Below, in pieces: positions 41,881 through 50,869 of a stretch of DNA of 64,000 nt (positions are counted from its first letter, which is position 1; the number at the start of each line of letters is the position of its first letter). The notes beneath the pieces were generated by a model. It was given only the letters and a program-made list of their open reading frames with translations, had not been told where the DNA came from and ran no database searches. The DNA comes from GW2011-AR15 sp964428335. Lineage in GTDB: Archaea > Nanobdellota > Nanobdellia > Woesearchaeales > GW2011-AR15. The position numbers were made by a program, and so were the translations under genes. The stretch is taken from contig CAYRXW010000003.1 of NCBI GenBank assembly GCA_964428335.1, positions 124,001 through 188,000 of the forward strand. The letters run 5' to 3'.

Positions 41881-42863
41881 TGGCTAAAGAAAAAGAAACT
41901 AAGGAAACAAAAGAAGAAAACATGGAAAATGACGCAATGACTGTCATGGATTTACCAGGAGTAGGACCTGCAACAGCAGAAAAACTTGCAATTGCAGGCT
42001 ATGAGGATTTAATGGCAATAGCTGTCGCAACACCAGGGGAGCTTATAGATGCTTCAGGTGTAACAGATGCAACAGCAAAAAAGATAATTGCCGCAGCAAG
42101 GGCTGCAATGAGGATGGGCTTTGAATCAGGGATAGATATCCTGAAAAAAAGGCAGAATGTGATGAAAATACCTCTTGGTTCGAAAGCATTAAATGAGCTT
42201 TTGGGAGGAGGATTTGAATCAGGTGCCATAACCGAGGCATTTGGGGAATTTGGGTCAGGAAAGACCCAGATTGCGCATTCATTGGCTGTTGAGATACAGA
42301 AAATGGATCCTGATGCTTTCGCAGTATTCATCGATACTGAAAACACCTTCAGGCCAGAAAGGATTGTAGAACTTGCAAAAGGCGCTGGCCTTGACCCTGA
42401 AAAAGTTCTTGGAAATATAAAAGTTGCAAGGGCATTTAATTCAGACCACCAGATGCTTTTGGCTGAAAAGATAAACGACCTGATAACAAAACAGGGCATA
42501 AAAGTCAAAGTTGTTGTCGTTGATTCATTGACAGCGCATTTCAGGGCAGAATTCATCGGCCGTGGAACATTGGCAGAAAGGCAGCAGAAGCTAAACAAGC
42601 ACATGCACGAACTTATGAAAGTTGCAGACACACATAATATTGTTGTCTATGTGACAAACCAAGTAATGTCAAAGCCTGATGTGTTCTTTGGGGACCCAAC
42701 CCAGGCAATAGGAGGCCATGTTGTAGCGCATGCATCAACATTTAGGCTATACCTAAGGAAGAGTAAGAAGAATTCAAGGGTTGCAAAACTTATTGATTCT
42801 CCAAACCTGCCAGACGGCGAGGCTGCTTTCATTGTAGAAACGCCAGGAATAAAAGATATTTAA
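41880..42863 (+). CDS. radA: DNA repair and recombination protein RadA
   Basis: Archaeal RecA/Rad51-family recombinase, 327 residues. An N-terminal helix-hairpin-helix domain (LPGVGPATAEKL, about 24-80) precedes the polymerisation and ATPase core. Walker A is GEFGSGKT at about 123-130. Walker B is VVVVDSLTAHFR. The L2-adjacent segment VTNQVMSKPDVFFGDPTQAIGGHV and the C-terminal FRLYLRKSKKN follow. It forms ATP-dependent filaments on ssDNA for strand exchange. No intein is present. Confidence 0.96.
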   Translation: MAKEKETKETKEENMENDAMTVMDLPGVGPATAEKLAIAGYEDLMAIAVATPGELIDASGVTDATAKKIIAAARAAMRMGFESGIDILKKRQNVMKIPLGSKALNELLGGGFESGAITEAFGEFGSGKTQIAHSLAVEIQKMDPDAFAVFIDTENTFRPERIVELAKGAGLDPEKVLGNIKVARAFNSDHQMLLAEKINDLITKQGIKVKVVVVDSLTAHFRAEFIGRGTLAERQQKLNKHMHELMKVADTHNIVVYVTNQVMSKPDVFFGDPTQAIGGHVVAHASTFRLYLRKSKKNSRVAKLIDSPNLPDGEAAFIVETPGIKDI

Positions 42864-42957
42864 TTTTTTTATCTTTTTTGTCAACTTCTACCATATATTT
42901 AAATACTAAATTACTTTTTCCAAGCCTTAAATAAAATAAATATAGGTGTAAATAAAT

Positions 42958-43302
42958 ATGATGAACGGAAATAACATGGCCCCTGTATCAGAAGGGGAAG
43001 AATTGGATGTTAGGATTGAAGCCATCGGAGAAAAAGGCGATGGAATAGCCAAGAAGAACGGCTTTGTACTGGTAATCCCAGGGACACAGATAAATGACGA
43101 AGTAAGAATAAAAGTCACAAAAGTCCTAAGGAAAGTCGGTTTTGCTGAAGTTGTTGGAAAAGCAGAGAATGCCCCAAAGGCAGATGAAGAAAAACCAGCA
43201 AAAGCTTCAAAAGCAAAAAGCAAAAGAAAAGCCCCTCAGGAAGAAGAAATGGAAGCTGAGGAATCAGAAACAGAACCAGCAGAAGATTCAGAAGACTTCT
43301 AG
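42958..43302 (+). CDS. TRAM-domain protein with acidic tail
   Basis: 114 residues. The TRAM domain (about 10-68) has the typical GEELDVRIEAIGEKGDGIAK start and a VLVIPG-NDEVRIKVTKV core. TRAM proteins bind RNA and act as RNA chaperones in archaea. The C-terminal ~45 residues are low-complexity, first Lys/Ala- then Glu-rich, unlike the short classic TRAM proteins. A TATA element, TATTTAAATAC, lies near 42895-42905 and AGGTG near the start. Two earlier ATGs are adjacent, so the exact start is uncertain by six codons. Confidence 0.85.
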   Translation: MMNGNNMAPVSEGEELDVRIEAIGEKGDGIAKKNGFVLVIPGTQINDEVRIKVTKVLRKVGFAEVVGKAENAPKADEEKPAKASKAKSKRKAPQEEEMEAEESETEPAEDSEDF

Positions 43303-43307
43303 AGGTT

Positions 43308-43805
43308 ATGAGGCTTTTTTTAGCGGTTGATTTCCCAAGGGAAGTCAATGATTATCTTTTTTTTCTACAAACTTTCTTTAAGGATTCAGAGAACATACAT
43401 TTGGTTTCTTCTTTTCATCTTACCCTGAAATTTTTTGGAGAATATGACAAGGAAGAGATAATAAAAAAAGCTGAAAGCATAAAAGAAAAAAAATTCAGAT
43501 TACATTTAACAGGGTTTGGAGTTTTCCCAAATGAGAAATTCCCAAAATTAATCTGGGTAGGCGTAAATAACGAGCCAGGCCTGAATGCCTTATCAGAGAA
43601 GATAAATTCACTGTTTCCAGATTTCAAGCCAGATTTTGATTTCCATCCACATATAACTTTGGCTAGATGCAGCACAAAAGTAACCTTGCCAGATTTAAAG
43701 ATTAAACCAATGGAGTTTGAAGTATCAGGATTCAGGCTTTACCAAAGCATACTGACAAGAGAAGGGCCAATATATAAAGAAATAAGAAAAATAAATCTTA
43801 CATGA
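43308..43805 (+). CDS. thpR: 2'-5' RNA ligase family protein (RNA 2',3'-cyclic phosphodiesterase)
   Basis: 2H phosphoesterase of 165 residues. Both HxTx motifs are present: H37-L-T39 in SFHLTLKFFGE and H115-I-T117 in HPHITLAR. These proteins hydrolyse 2',3'-cyclic phosphates and can join tRNA halves through 2'-5' links. The start MRLFLAVDFP is typical. It directly follows the TRAM gene (5 nt), suggesting a shared RNA-related transcript. Confidence 0.92.
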   Translation: MRLFLAVDFPREVNDYLFFLQTFFKDSENIHLVSSFHLTLKFFGEYDKEEIIKKAESIKEKKFRLHLTGFGVFPNEKFPKLIWVGVNNEPGLNALSEKINSLFPDFKPDFDFHPHITLARCSTKVTLPDLKIKPMEFEVSGFRLYQSILTREGPIYKEIRKINLT

Positions 43806-44454
43806 TTTTCAACAGTTCAAAAGCAAGCCTTGAAGATGCCCTTAATAGTTCCTGAGGATCTTTCCCTTCTACTACAATGCATCCTAGCTCATCGCTTATC
43901 CTTGTCTCGTTTGAAAGCCTTAATTCAACTACCCTTACACCTTCGCCATAATCACTGCATGTTATAACAGGAGCATCTGTCTTATTGCTTGGAATTGTAA
44001 CAGCTGCTTTCACATCCATTTCATAGACCTGGCCAAGTATCTTTGCAACTTCAACACCAGAAAGAACAACACTTGCCGGATAGGTCGGATCCATTGTTAT
44101 GTAAATCTTCCTTCCTCCGATTATGAGTATTTTTGGAGAAGTAGCTTCACCAAGTGAATTTGTGATTGTAGGGACATCCTCAACCTGACTTGGATTATAA
44201 TGGAAATAAAGATTGTATTGCCTTTCCCACCCTTTTATCTTATCTTTTATTGAAAGCTCAGTATACCACAGTTCCCCTCGCTTTGCAAAAGTATATCCCT
44301 TATACATGACATTCTCTTCCTGTACAGGCTCTACTTTATTATTTTTCAGAACTATCAAAATACCTGCAAAAATGACAAATATCGCAAGCAGACTGATAAT
44401 GAGTATCTTGTCATTTGATGATGATTTTTCTGTTTTTTTCTTTTCTTTGCTCAT
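43798..44454 (-). CDS. single-span anchored protein, unknown (pair member 1)
   Basis: 218 residues. A Lys/Ser-rich cytoplasmic start precedes a transmembrane helix (about 18-40) and an extracytoplasmic alpha/beta domain with a conserved-looking Cys pair (ITCSDYG and LGCIVVEG). It shares layout with the next upstream gene: anchor, then a domain ending in ITCS/VTCQN...A(P)VI and a C-terminal helix. The two overlap by 4 nt and may be diverged paralogues forming a complex. Function unknown. Confidence 0.6.
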   Translation of the reverse strand: MSKEKKKTEKSSSNDKILIISLLAIFVIFAGILIVLKNNKVEPVQEENVMYKGYTFAKRGELWYTELSIKDKIKGWERQYNLYFHYNPSQVEDVPTITNSLGEATSPKILIIGGRKIYITMDPTYPASVVLSGVEVAKILGQVYEMDVKAAVTIPSNKTDAPVITCSDYGEGVRVVELRLSNETRISDELGCIVVEGKDPQELLRASSRLAFELLKIM

Positions 44455-45065
44455 ATCTCAACACCATTTAAAACATAAACCAATGAATCCCTGACCTGAA
44501 GGGCAGACTGGCTGTTAAGCTCAATATTAATGCATGAATTCAAGTTCTCAACTTTTGTGACATTTGAAGATTTGACAATTATGACTGGCGCAATAACAGT
44601 TGAATTTTGGCATGTTACCTTCGGCAGATTATACAATGTTGAATTGTCAACCAATGAATCAAAGAAAAATTTCCCTGTGGGAAGATTGTTCCTTAAATCA
44701 AATCTTAGATAATCCATCAACTGAACGCTTTCATCATTAGGGTCAAATGCAAAATAGAAATAGTTCGCATTTTTTATGATGCTTTTTGTGTTATCGTCAA
44801 AAGTCAATGCCAGACTTTCAGGAAGAAAAAATGTTGTGAATTTTTCATCCTTATAGCTGACTTCATAAAACCTATTTCCTAATTCATCACTTTTTGACAT
44901 GAACTTATACTTATTCTCCCCGTATGTCCTTGTCAAAGTCTCCTCGCCATTTGAATAATAAATGACAACGCTTCCAACAGTTGAAAGCACGAAAACAACA
45001 AGCATGAACATGACAAGCACTTTATTTTTCCTATCTTTCTTTTTCATTTTCCTAAAAAAAGGCAT
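44451..45065 (-). CDS. single-span anchored protein, unknown (pair member 2)
   Basis: About 204 residues from ATG 45065 (45047 is an alternative). The longer frame runs back into the AMMECR1 gene and is unlikely. A basic start (MPFFRKMKKKDRKNK) precedes a transmembrane helix (about 16-36). The exported domain has two Cys (VTCQNS, NSCINIE) placed like those of its neighbour. The resemblance to the downstream gene suggests an old duplication. Confidence 0.6.
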   Translation of the reverse strand: MPFFRKMKKKDRKNKVLVMFMLVVFVLSTVGSVVIYYSNGEETLTRTYGENKYKFMSKSDELGNRFYEVSYKDEKFTTFFLPESLALTFDDNTKSIIKNANYFYFAFDPNDESVQLMDYLRFDLRNNLPTGKFFFDSLVDNSTLYNLPKVTCQNSTVIAPVIIVKSSNVTKVENLNSCINIELNSQSALQVRDSLVYVLNGVEI

Positions 45066-45096
45066 TTTGTTTAAAAATCTTCCTAAATAAGCAGGA

Positions 45097-45678
45097 TTAA
45101 TTAGCAAGTTTTGCAACATTTCCCCCAGGCTCTTCTTCATGAAATATCTCGGCTGAAAATGTATAGATCTCAGCGTTTTCAGTCCAGTCTTCAAAATCAA
45201 GACCTGCTTTTTCGCATACCATCCCAAGAGCTTCCAACGGAGTGCATTCCTGCTCAGAAAAAACCTGCGGAAGCAGTAGCCCTGATTTCCATTCTTTTTT
45301 TATTATCAGCCCATGCTTTCCAATCTCTATCTTATCAAGATATTCACTTGAATCCTTAACTTCTAGGAGCTCAGGGACTGAAAGAACAGAGATTTCTATT
45401 GTGATATCATCCATGTCTTCTTTAGATACAGGATGGAACCTTGGGTCCTTAAATGCAGCAGCCCTTGCTGCTTCAATAATTGCCCTTTGTAATGGATATA
45501 TTGGTGTAGGAAAGCCAATACACCCTCTCAACTTATCATATAACTTTAGCGTTACAAAAACACCCTGCTTTCCGCTGAATTTCTCGCTATCTGCAAGGCT
45601 TAACTTTTTTGAGGTAAAGATACTATTTATTGAATTCCTTGCAAGATCAATGAGAATTTTCCCGTCTTCTATTTCCAT
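45097..45678 (-). CDS. AMMECR1-domain protein
   Basis: 193 residues covering a full AMMECR1 domain, with the invariant LRGCIG motif, the AAFKDPRFHPV segment and IEISVLS. The C-terminal GLLLPQV and CEKAGL match the family. It is widespread in archaea, and the structure is known but its biochemical role is not firmly established. It is upstream of the two anchored proteins on the same strand. Confidence 0.9.
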   Translation of the reverse strand: MEIEDGKILIDLARNSINSIFTSKKLSLADSEKFSGKQGVFVTLKLYDKLRGCIGFPTPIYPLQRAIIEAARAAAFKDPRFHPVSKEDMDDITIEISVLSVPELLEVKDSSEYLDKIEIGKHGLIIKKEWKSGLLLPQVFSEQECTPLEALGMVCEKAGLDFEDWTENAEIYTFSAEIFHEEEPGGNVAKLAN

Positions 45679-45718
45679 AGTTTAATCATAATCAAAAACA
45701 GGTTTATAAATTTATACG

Positions 45719-46186
45719 CTAATATCTTTTCCTATCCGGCCTCTTTTTAACAGCGGTATTTTTATACCATTCTTCAATCAGATTCATCTGCGAATCATCA
45801 ATTGGCAGCATGAAAAGATAAGGCGTCCTTCCACCATACTTCGGCTGGTTTTCTGCCCTTTTCACAAGCTTTGTTTTCCTCTCAAGATATTGTCTAGCAT
45901 TCTGGATTTCCTGATGTGTTGGCAGGTTTTCATATCCCAGTTTGCGTTGTTCAAGGGAATCTATTATCTCATATAATGGCTGAAAAGTGAATAACCCCTC
46001 TTTTGCAAGCTCAAACCTATCACCTTTTCTCTTTCTTTCATGGTAAATAACAGAAATGTATTCCTTGAGGAAATACCTGGTAAGCTCAACATCCGGAAGC
46101 TTTTCTTTTAAAGAACCAAGGTGTTTAGTAATCTTTTTTTTAACAATTTCGGTTTCATCTCTTATTTTCTCTTCTAGACTAACCAC
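45719..46186 (-). CDS. hypothetical soluble protein
   Basis: 155 residues starting at GTG. Largely helical and charged, with no membrane segment or Cys. A C-terminal motif (KYGGRTPYLFMLPIDDSQMNLIEEWYKN) may be a small beta element. I considered a GINS-like replication protein but see no diagnostic motif. It lies between rpoL and the AMMECR1 gene. Confidence 0.55.
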   Translation of the reverse strand: MVSLEEKIRDETEIVKKKITKHLGSLKEKLPDVELTRYFLKEYISVIYHERKRKGDRFELAKEGLFTFQPLYEIIDSLEQRKLGYENLPTHQEIQNARQYLERKTKLVKRAENQPKYGGRTPYLFMLPIDDSQMNLIEEWYKNTAVKKRPDRKRY

Positions 46187-46231
46187 TAAACAAGGGAAAA
46201 TAAGGAAATATTTAAATTAAATTTAAAAGAA

Positions 46232-46489
46232 TCACTTAAAGGATTTCAGGACTTCATTGTTCCTTTTCTTAAGCCTTGAAATGGCGTCCTTTACAGAAGC
46301 TTTTGGGTCTTCAGCTTCAACAATGAACTTTGGAACCCCAATCATAGGGTGGCTGATGTTATATGCTGCAACTGTTACAGACTTATCATTCCATAATTCT
46401 TCCCTAAGCGCATTGCATAGGGTATGGTCTTCCCCTTTAATCTCAAAAACCAGCCTTTTCTTCTTATCCTCTAAAATTGTGACTTCCAT
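46232..46489 (-). CDS. rpoL: DNA-directed RNA polymerase subunit L
   Basis: 85 residues from ATG 46489; the open frame upstream lacks family similarity. The RpoL/Rpb11 pattern is clear: MEVTILEDKKKRLVFEI, GEDHTLCNALREEL, AYNISHPMIGVPKFIVE and a C-terminal helix. It forms the Rpo3-Rpo11 assembly platform of archaeal RNA polymerase. It is divergent from the LTD surface-protein gene. Confidence 0.95.
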   Translation of the reverse strand: MEVTILEDKKKRLVFEIKGEDHTLCNALREELWNDKSVTVAAYNISHPMIGVPKFIVEAEDPKASVKDAISRLKKRNNEVLKSFK

Positions 46490-46577
46490 AAAAACAAGAA
46501 AATAAGGGTGCTTTAAAAAGGTTTTCATGGCCTTAAAAAAAATAAGGTATATAAAGGAGTAATTCATTTTTCTGGAA

Positions 46578-47828
46578 ATGAAATTTTACCCAATTTCAGC
46601 TTTCATGCTTTTTTTCATGCTATCTTCAGCTTTTTCATTCGAGATAACAGAGATAATGCATACTCCAAGCGATGGCAACGAATGGATTGAGTTTTACACA
46701 GGAAGCGAGATAAATTTTTCGGGATATGAGTTAATTGACAATCTGCATACTGATCAATTGGTATGCTGCGGGTTAAGCTGTAATTATATTGTTCCTTCAG
46801 GTTCTTTTTTCCTTGTTCTTGACCAGGATTCAACATTAAATTATTCAGGAATAAGATTCTGTGTTGATGATTTTACAATCGGAAATACGCTTGGAAATAC
46901 CAATGATAAAATCGTAATTACAAAAAATTTAGTAACTTACGTAAACACATCATATCAAAAAGCAGTAACTTCAGGAAACTCAATAACCTTTATCAATAAT
47001 TCATGGGTTGAAACTGAACCAACTATTGGATATGGTGTCATTGTTATAGATAATGAAACTGAAATCAATGACACTATAAATGAGACATATGTCAATGAGA
47101 CAGAGACAAATGAAACAGCTAATGAAACAGCTAATGAAACAGGTAACGAAACCTGCAGCGTATGCACAAATACAACTATAACAGTCTATATCAATAATTC
47201 ATGCAACTATGAGAACTTTACTTTAATGATAAATGAGCTAAGTTTACTTCTTAATGAATCAAGGGAAACAATAAACGAGCTGGAAAATGAATCAGATTCA
47301 AAAGATGAAACAATCTTTATGCTGGAATCAAAGATAATCAACCTGACCAATAAACTGGAGCAGTTTAATGGATGCAATTTCAACAATCCAGTGTGCGGCG
47401 ATAATTATGTATGCATGAATAACCAATGTGTTTTGAAAGAAGGGTGCAGCTTTAGCAATCCAAGTTGCGATGAAGGATATATATGCAAGGAAAACATATG
47501 CGTGGCAAAAAAACAGGTGATTTTCAGGACAAACATCAATGACGGCAATTATTACTCAAAAGAAGGAGAGATTGCAATAGATGGGAACAATGACGAAACT
47601 TTGGACTGTTATAAATCTGAATCATTCAGCATGTTTTACTTTGCCCAGTTCACAAAGAAGCTTGGGAAGACAATGGAGCTTTACCCGGTAGAAAAGCTGC
47701 CACTTAATAGGATAATAGTAAGGGATAAAAAAAGAAATCCAATCTACAGGCTTTCAGACAGCTGCAGCCTGCCTTTGGCAGCAGATGAGCATCAGGGTTA
47801 CATCGGAATGGAAGTCTATAAGCAATAG
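46578..47828 (+). CDS. secreted protein with lamin-tail domain and Asn-Glu-Thr repeats
   Basis: 416 residues. Signal peptide about 1-20. A lamin-tail (LTD) domain covers about 21-140 (ITEIMHTPSDGNEWIEFY, FFLVLDQDS, NDKIVI). It continues into a low-complexity section of repeated NET/ANET units (about 155-195) rich in N-x-T sequons, then a coiled-coil-like stretch (about 215-265). Two Cys-rich units of the type GCxFxNPxCxxxYxCxxNxC follow (about 271-310), with a C-terminal domain after them. It is a likely surface or glycosylated extracellular protein; partner unknown. Confidence 0.75.
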   Translation: MKFYPISAFMLFFMLSSAFSFEITEIMHTPSDGNEWIEFYTGSEINFSGYELIDNLHTDQLVCCGLSCNYIVPSGSFFLVLDQDSTLNYSGIRFCVDDFTIGNTLGNTNDKIVITKNLVTYVNTSYQKAVTSGNSITFINNSWVETEPTIGYGVIVIDNETEINDTINETYVNETETNETANETANETGNETCSVCTNTTITVYINNSCNYENFTLMINELSLLLNESRETINELENESDSKDETIFMLESKIINLTNKLEQFNGCNFNNPVCGDNYVCMNNQCVLKEGCSFSNPSCDEGYICKENICVAKKQVIFRTNINDGNYYSKEGEIAIDGNNDETLDCYKSESFSMFYFAQFTKKLGKTMELYPVEKLPLNRIIVRDKKRNPIYRLSDSCSLPLAADEHQGYIGMEVYKQ

Positions 47829-48049
47829 AGAACTTTGAAAAACCCAATTATATCATACTTTAATTCTGATCCAGATGAGATTCAAAGTTCTTCTTTGAGA
47901 GGTTTGCAGGTTTTTCAAAACCTCTCAATAGTTTTTCAGCAAAACTTTAAATATTTAATACTTTATTCTAAATAAGAATGAGAAACCTGCTCCTCCTATA
48001 AAGCCGGAAGTTTCATAGTTCTCTCAATATTTGCTTTGGGTGATAAAAA
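47829..48049. promoter_or_regulatory. inverted repeats, terminator and leuS promoter/leader
   Basis: An 11-nt inverted repeat (AGAACTTTGAA at 47829-47839, its complement at 47881-47891) is followed by a second one (see the next entry). A TATA element, CTTTAAATATT, lies near 47945-47955, predicting a ~75-nt leuS leader. The leader contains GAGAAAC and a downstream GTTTC...CTCTC that could pair. Confidence 0.45.
47895..47937 (+). terminator. 11-bp hairpin followed by T tract
   Basis: TTGAGAGGTTT (47895-47905) pairs perfectly with AAACCTCTCAA (47918-47928) across a 12-nt loop and is followed by a TTTTT run. It is a good candidate terminator for the LTD-protein gene. Confidence 0.6.
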
Positions 48050-50866
48050 ATGAAGACAGAAGAAAAATGGGTCAAGAAATGGCAAGAGTCTAAAGTATTT
48101 GAGGCAAAGCCAGACAAAAGAAAAAAGTTCTTTGGAACGTTTCCTTATCCTTATGTAAATTCATACCTTCATCTGGGGCATTTCTATTCATCGATGAGGC
48201 TTGAAGCGCTTTCCAGGTACAAGAGGATGAAAGGCTTCAATGTACTATATGCGCAGGGCTGGCACTGCACAGGAAGCCCAATAGTCAGCGCTGCAAAAAG
48301 AATAGAGGAAAATGAGCCAAAACAGGTAGGGATATTGAAGATGCAAGGATTTTCCGATGAAGAGATAAAAGAGTTTTCCAATCCGAAAAAATGGATTGAA
48401 TTTTTCCCAAAAGAAGCAAAAAAAGACTTCACAGACATGGGATACTCGATTGATTTTAGAAGATCATTCATCACAACAGACATGAACCCAAGCTATGATA
48501 AGTTCATCAGGTGGCAGTTCAATAAACTAAAAGAAAAAGAGTATGTATTGAAAGGGCATTTTCCTGTTGTGTGGGATCCAAAAGACAATTGCCCTGTAGG
48601 AGACCATGACAGGATTGAAGGAGAAGGGGAAGTTCCGCAGGAATATGTAATCTATAAGCAGCCCCTAAAAGACGGAAGGTATGTAATCTCTGCAACATTA
48701 AAGCCTGACACAGTCCTTGGGATAACAAATATGTTTGTAAACCCGAAATCAGAGCTTGTTGAAGCAAGGGTCAACAGAGAAATATGGATATTATCTGAAA
48801 AATCTGCAAGGGAACTTGGTTTTCAGGACAGGAAGGTAGAAATAATAAAAAAAATAGCAGGCAAGGAACTTATTGGGAAGACTGTTCGGCAGTTCAATGG
48901 CTTAGATGTTCCGATACTTCCTGCAGATTTTGTTGCAACAGAAGTAGGGACTGGAATTGTGCACAGCTGCCCAAGCGATTCAGCTGATGATTTAATTGCT
49001 TTAATGGATCTAATAAAAAACGAGAAATACCAAAAGGAATTCGGGCTAAAAAAAGAAGACCTGGAAAAAATAAAGCCAATTCCAATAATAGATATTGAAG
49101 GCTATTCAAAAATACCTGCAGAAGACATAATAAAAAAATTCAAGATAACAGACCAAAATGACTTAGGGAAGCTAAAAGAAGCAAAAAAAGAGCTTTATGG
49201 AGATGGGTATTACAAAGGAAAATTCAATGAAAAATACACAACAAAATTTTTCAAGAAAAAATATTTTGGTCTTAATGTAATAGACCATAAGGATGAAATA
49301 AAGCTTGAACTTATAGACAAAGGCTTTGCTGAAATCTATTTCCAGCTTACAGGAAGGGTTCTTGCAAGATCATTATCTGAATGCGTTGTAAAGATAGTAG
49401 ATGACCAGTGGTTCATGGCATATGGAAGCGAAGAATGGAAAAAGCTTGCACATGAATGCCTGGACAACATGAAATTATATCCTGAAAAAACAAGATCACA
49501 GTTCAATTATGTCCTGGACTGGCTGAGGAACTGGGCATGCACCCGTGAATTCGGCCTTGGGACAAGGCTTCCATGGGATGAGAAATGGCTTATAGAATCA
49601 TTAAGCGATTCAACAATCTATATGGCTTATTATACAATTGCGCATAAGATACAAAATGTTGATGCAGAAAAACTGGATGATAACTTCTTTGATTACGTGT
49701 TATTAGGCAAGGGAGACTTAGCCAAAATAAAAATAGATAAGAAACTGACTGTGGAACTTAGGGAAGAATTCGATTACTGGTATCCTATGGACTTTAGGAC
49801 TACAGGAAAAGACCTGATACAGAACCACATGAGCTTCTCAATATTTAACCATGTTGCAATATTCCCAAAAGAAAAATGGCCAAGAAGCTTTGGCTCAAAC
49901 GGCCATGTCTTAGTAGATGGGGACAAGATGTCAAAATCAAAAGGGAATTTTGTGACAATGAGGCAGGCTTATCTTGATTATGGCGCAGATGCATCAAGAT
50001 TCACAGCGCTTTCTGGTGGAGAAGGGATTGACGATGCCAACTTTGATCGGGAAATGGCAAAAGCTATGATACCAAAACTTGCACAGCTAAATGAGTTTGC
50101 AAAAGAATATTACAACAAGGGAAGGAAGGACAAGCTTTCAATAGACAAATGGCTTATGGCAAAGGTCAGTAGGATAATAATGGAAACAGAAAAATGCTAC
50201 GAGGAAACAATGTTTAGGTCAGCTCTTCAGGTATGCTATTTTGAGATGCAGAATTCCTTAAAGTGGTACATGAGAAGATGTCTCAATAACCCGAACAAGG
50301 AAGCAATAAACTATTTCATTGAGACACAGGCATTATTGCTTGCTCCTATCACTCCTTTCATAAGTGAGGAGATCTGGGAAGCAATAGGAAAAAAAGGATT
50401 TATTGCTGCTGCAGATTGGCCACAGGCAACACATCTTGAAGACATAAATTCAGAAGAATTCATAAAAAGCACAATGGAAGATATAAATTCCATCCTAAAG
50501 CTTGTGAAAACCAAGCCAAATAAAATAACTCTGTTTGTTTCAGAATACTGGAAATACGGCTTTTACAATGAACTGAAAAAAGAGATGGCAAAGTCAAGGG
50601 ATTTCAAGATGCTTATGCAGGCAATGATGCAAAAAAGTGAATTCAAGAAGCATGGGCAGGATGTACCTAAGATGATTGAAAAAGCATTGAAATCAGGGAT
50701 CAAGGAATTCTCAAGTCAAAATGATGAATTTACATCATTAAAAGAGTGCCTGGGTTTCCTTGGAGAGGAATTCAACTGCGCTTTGGAAGTCAAGAAAGCA
50801 GAAGAAAGCAAAGAAGCAAAGGCAAAAATGGCAATTCCTGGAAAAGTTGCGATACTTGCAGAATAA
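48050..50866 (+). CDS. leuS: leucyl-tRNA synthetase
   Basis: Class I synthetase, 938 residues, archaeal/eukaryotic-type LeuRS. The HIGH motif is HLGH at about residue 42. A CP1 editing domain (about 150-400) contains the LKPDTVLGITNM region and ADFVATEVGTGIVHSCPS. KMSKS is at about 627-631 (DKMSKSKGN). The C-terminal helical anticodon-binding region ends in a Lys/Ala tail. The catalytic zinc-type insertion CTREFGLGTRLPWD is also seen. It is followed 3 nt later by the cupin gene. Confidence 0.97.
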   Translation: MKTEEKWVKKWQESKVFEAKPDKRKKFFGTFPYPYVNSYLHLGHFYSSMRLEALSRYKRMKGFNVLYAQGWHCTGSPIVSAAKRIEENEPKQVGILKMQGFSDEEIKEFSNPKKWIEFFPKEAKKDFTDMGYSIDFRRSFITTDMNPSYDKFIRWQFNKLKEKEYVLKGHFPVVWDPKDNCPVGDHDRIEGEGEVPQEYVIYKQPLKDGRYVISATLKPDTVLGITNMFVNPKSELVEARVNREIWILSEKSARELGFQDRKVEIIKKIAGKELIGKTVRQFNGLDVPILPADFVATEVGTGIVHSCPSDSADDLIALMDLIKNEKYQKEFGLKKEDLEKIKPIPIIDIEGYSKIPAEDIIKKFKITDQNDLGKLKEAKKELYGDGYYKGKFNEKYTTKFFKKKYFGLNVIDHKDEIKLELIDKGFAEIYFQLTGRVLARSLSECVVKIVDDQWFMAYGSEEWKKLAHECLDNMKLYPEKTRSQFNYVLDWLRNWACTREFGLGTRLPWDEKWLIESLSDSTIYMAYYTIAHKIQNVDAEKLDDNFFDYVLLGKGDLAKIKIDKKLTVELREEFDYWYPMDFRTTGKDLIQNHMSFSIFNHVAIFPKEKWPRSFGSNGHVLVDGDKMSKSKGNFVTMRQAYLDYGADASRFTALSGGEGIDDANFDREMAKAMIPKLAQLNEFAKEYYNKGRKDKLSIDKWLMAKVSRIIMETEKCYEETMFRSALQVCYFEMQNSLKWYMRRCLNNPNKEAINYFIETQALLLAPITPFISEEIWEAIGKKGFIAAADWPQATHLEDINSEEFIKSTMEDINSILKLVKTKPNKITLFVSEYWKYGFYNELKKEMAKSRDFKMLMQAMMQKSEFKKHGQDVPKMIEKALKSGIKEFSSQNDEFTSLKECLGFLGEEFNCALEVKKAEESKEAKAKMAIPGKVAILAE

Positions 50867-50869
50867 AGA

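Noticed and set aside
45719..46186. GINS-family replication subunit
   Set aside because: Size and helical content fit loosely, but none of the diagnostic GINS A/B-domain motifs are visible.
47041..47150. CRISPR-like short repeats
   Set aside because: The repeats are in-frame codons for NET/ANET within a secreted protein, without spacers of constant length.
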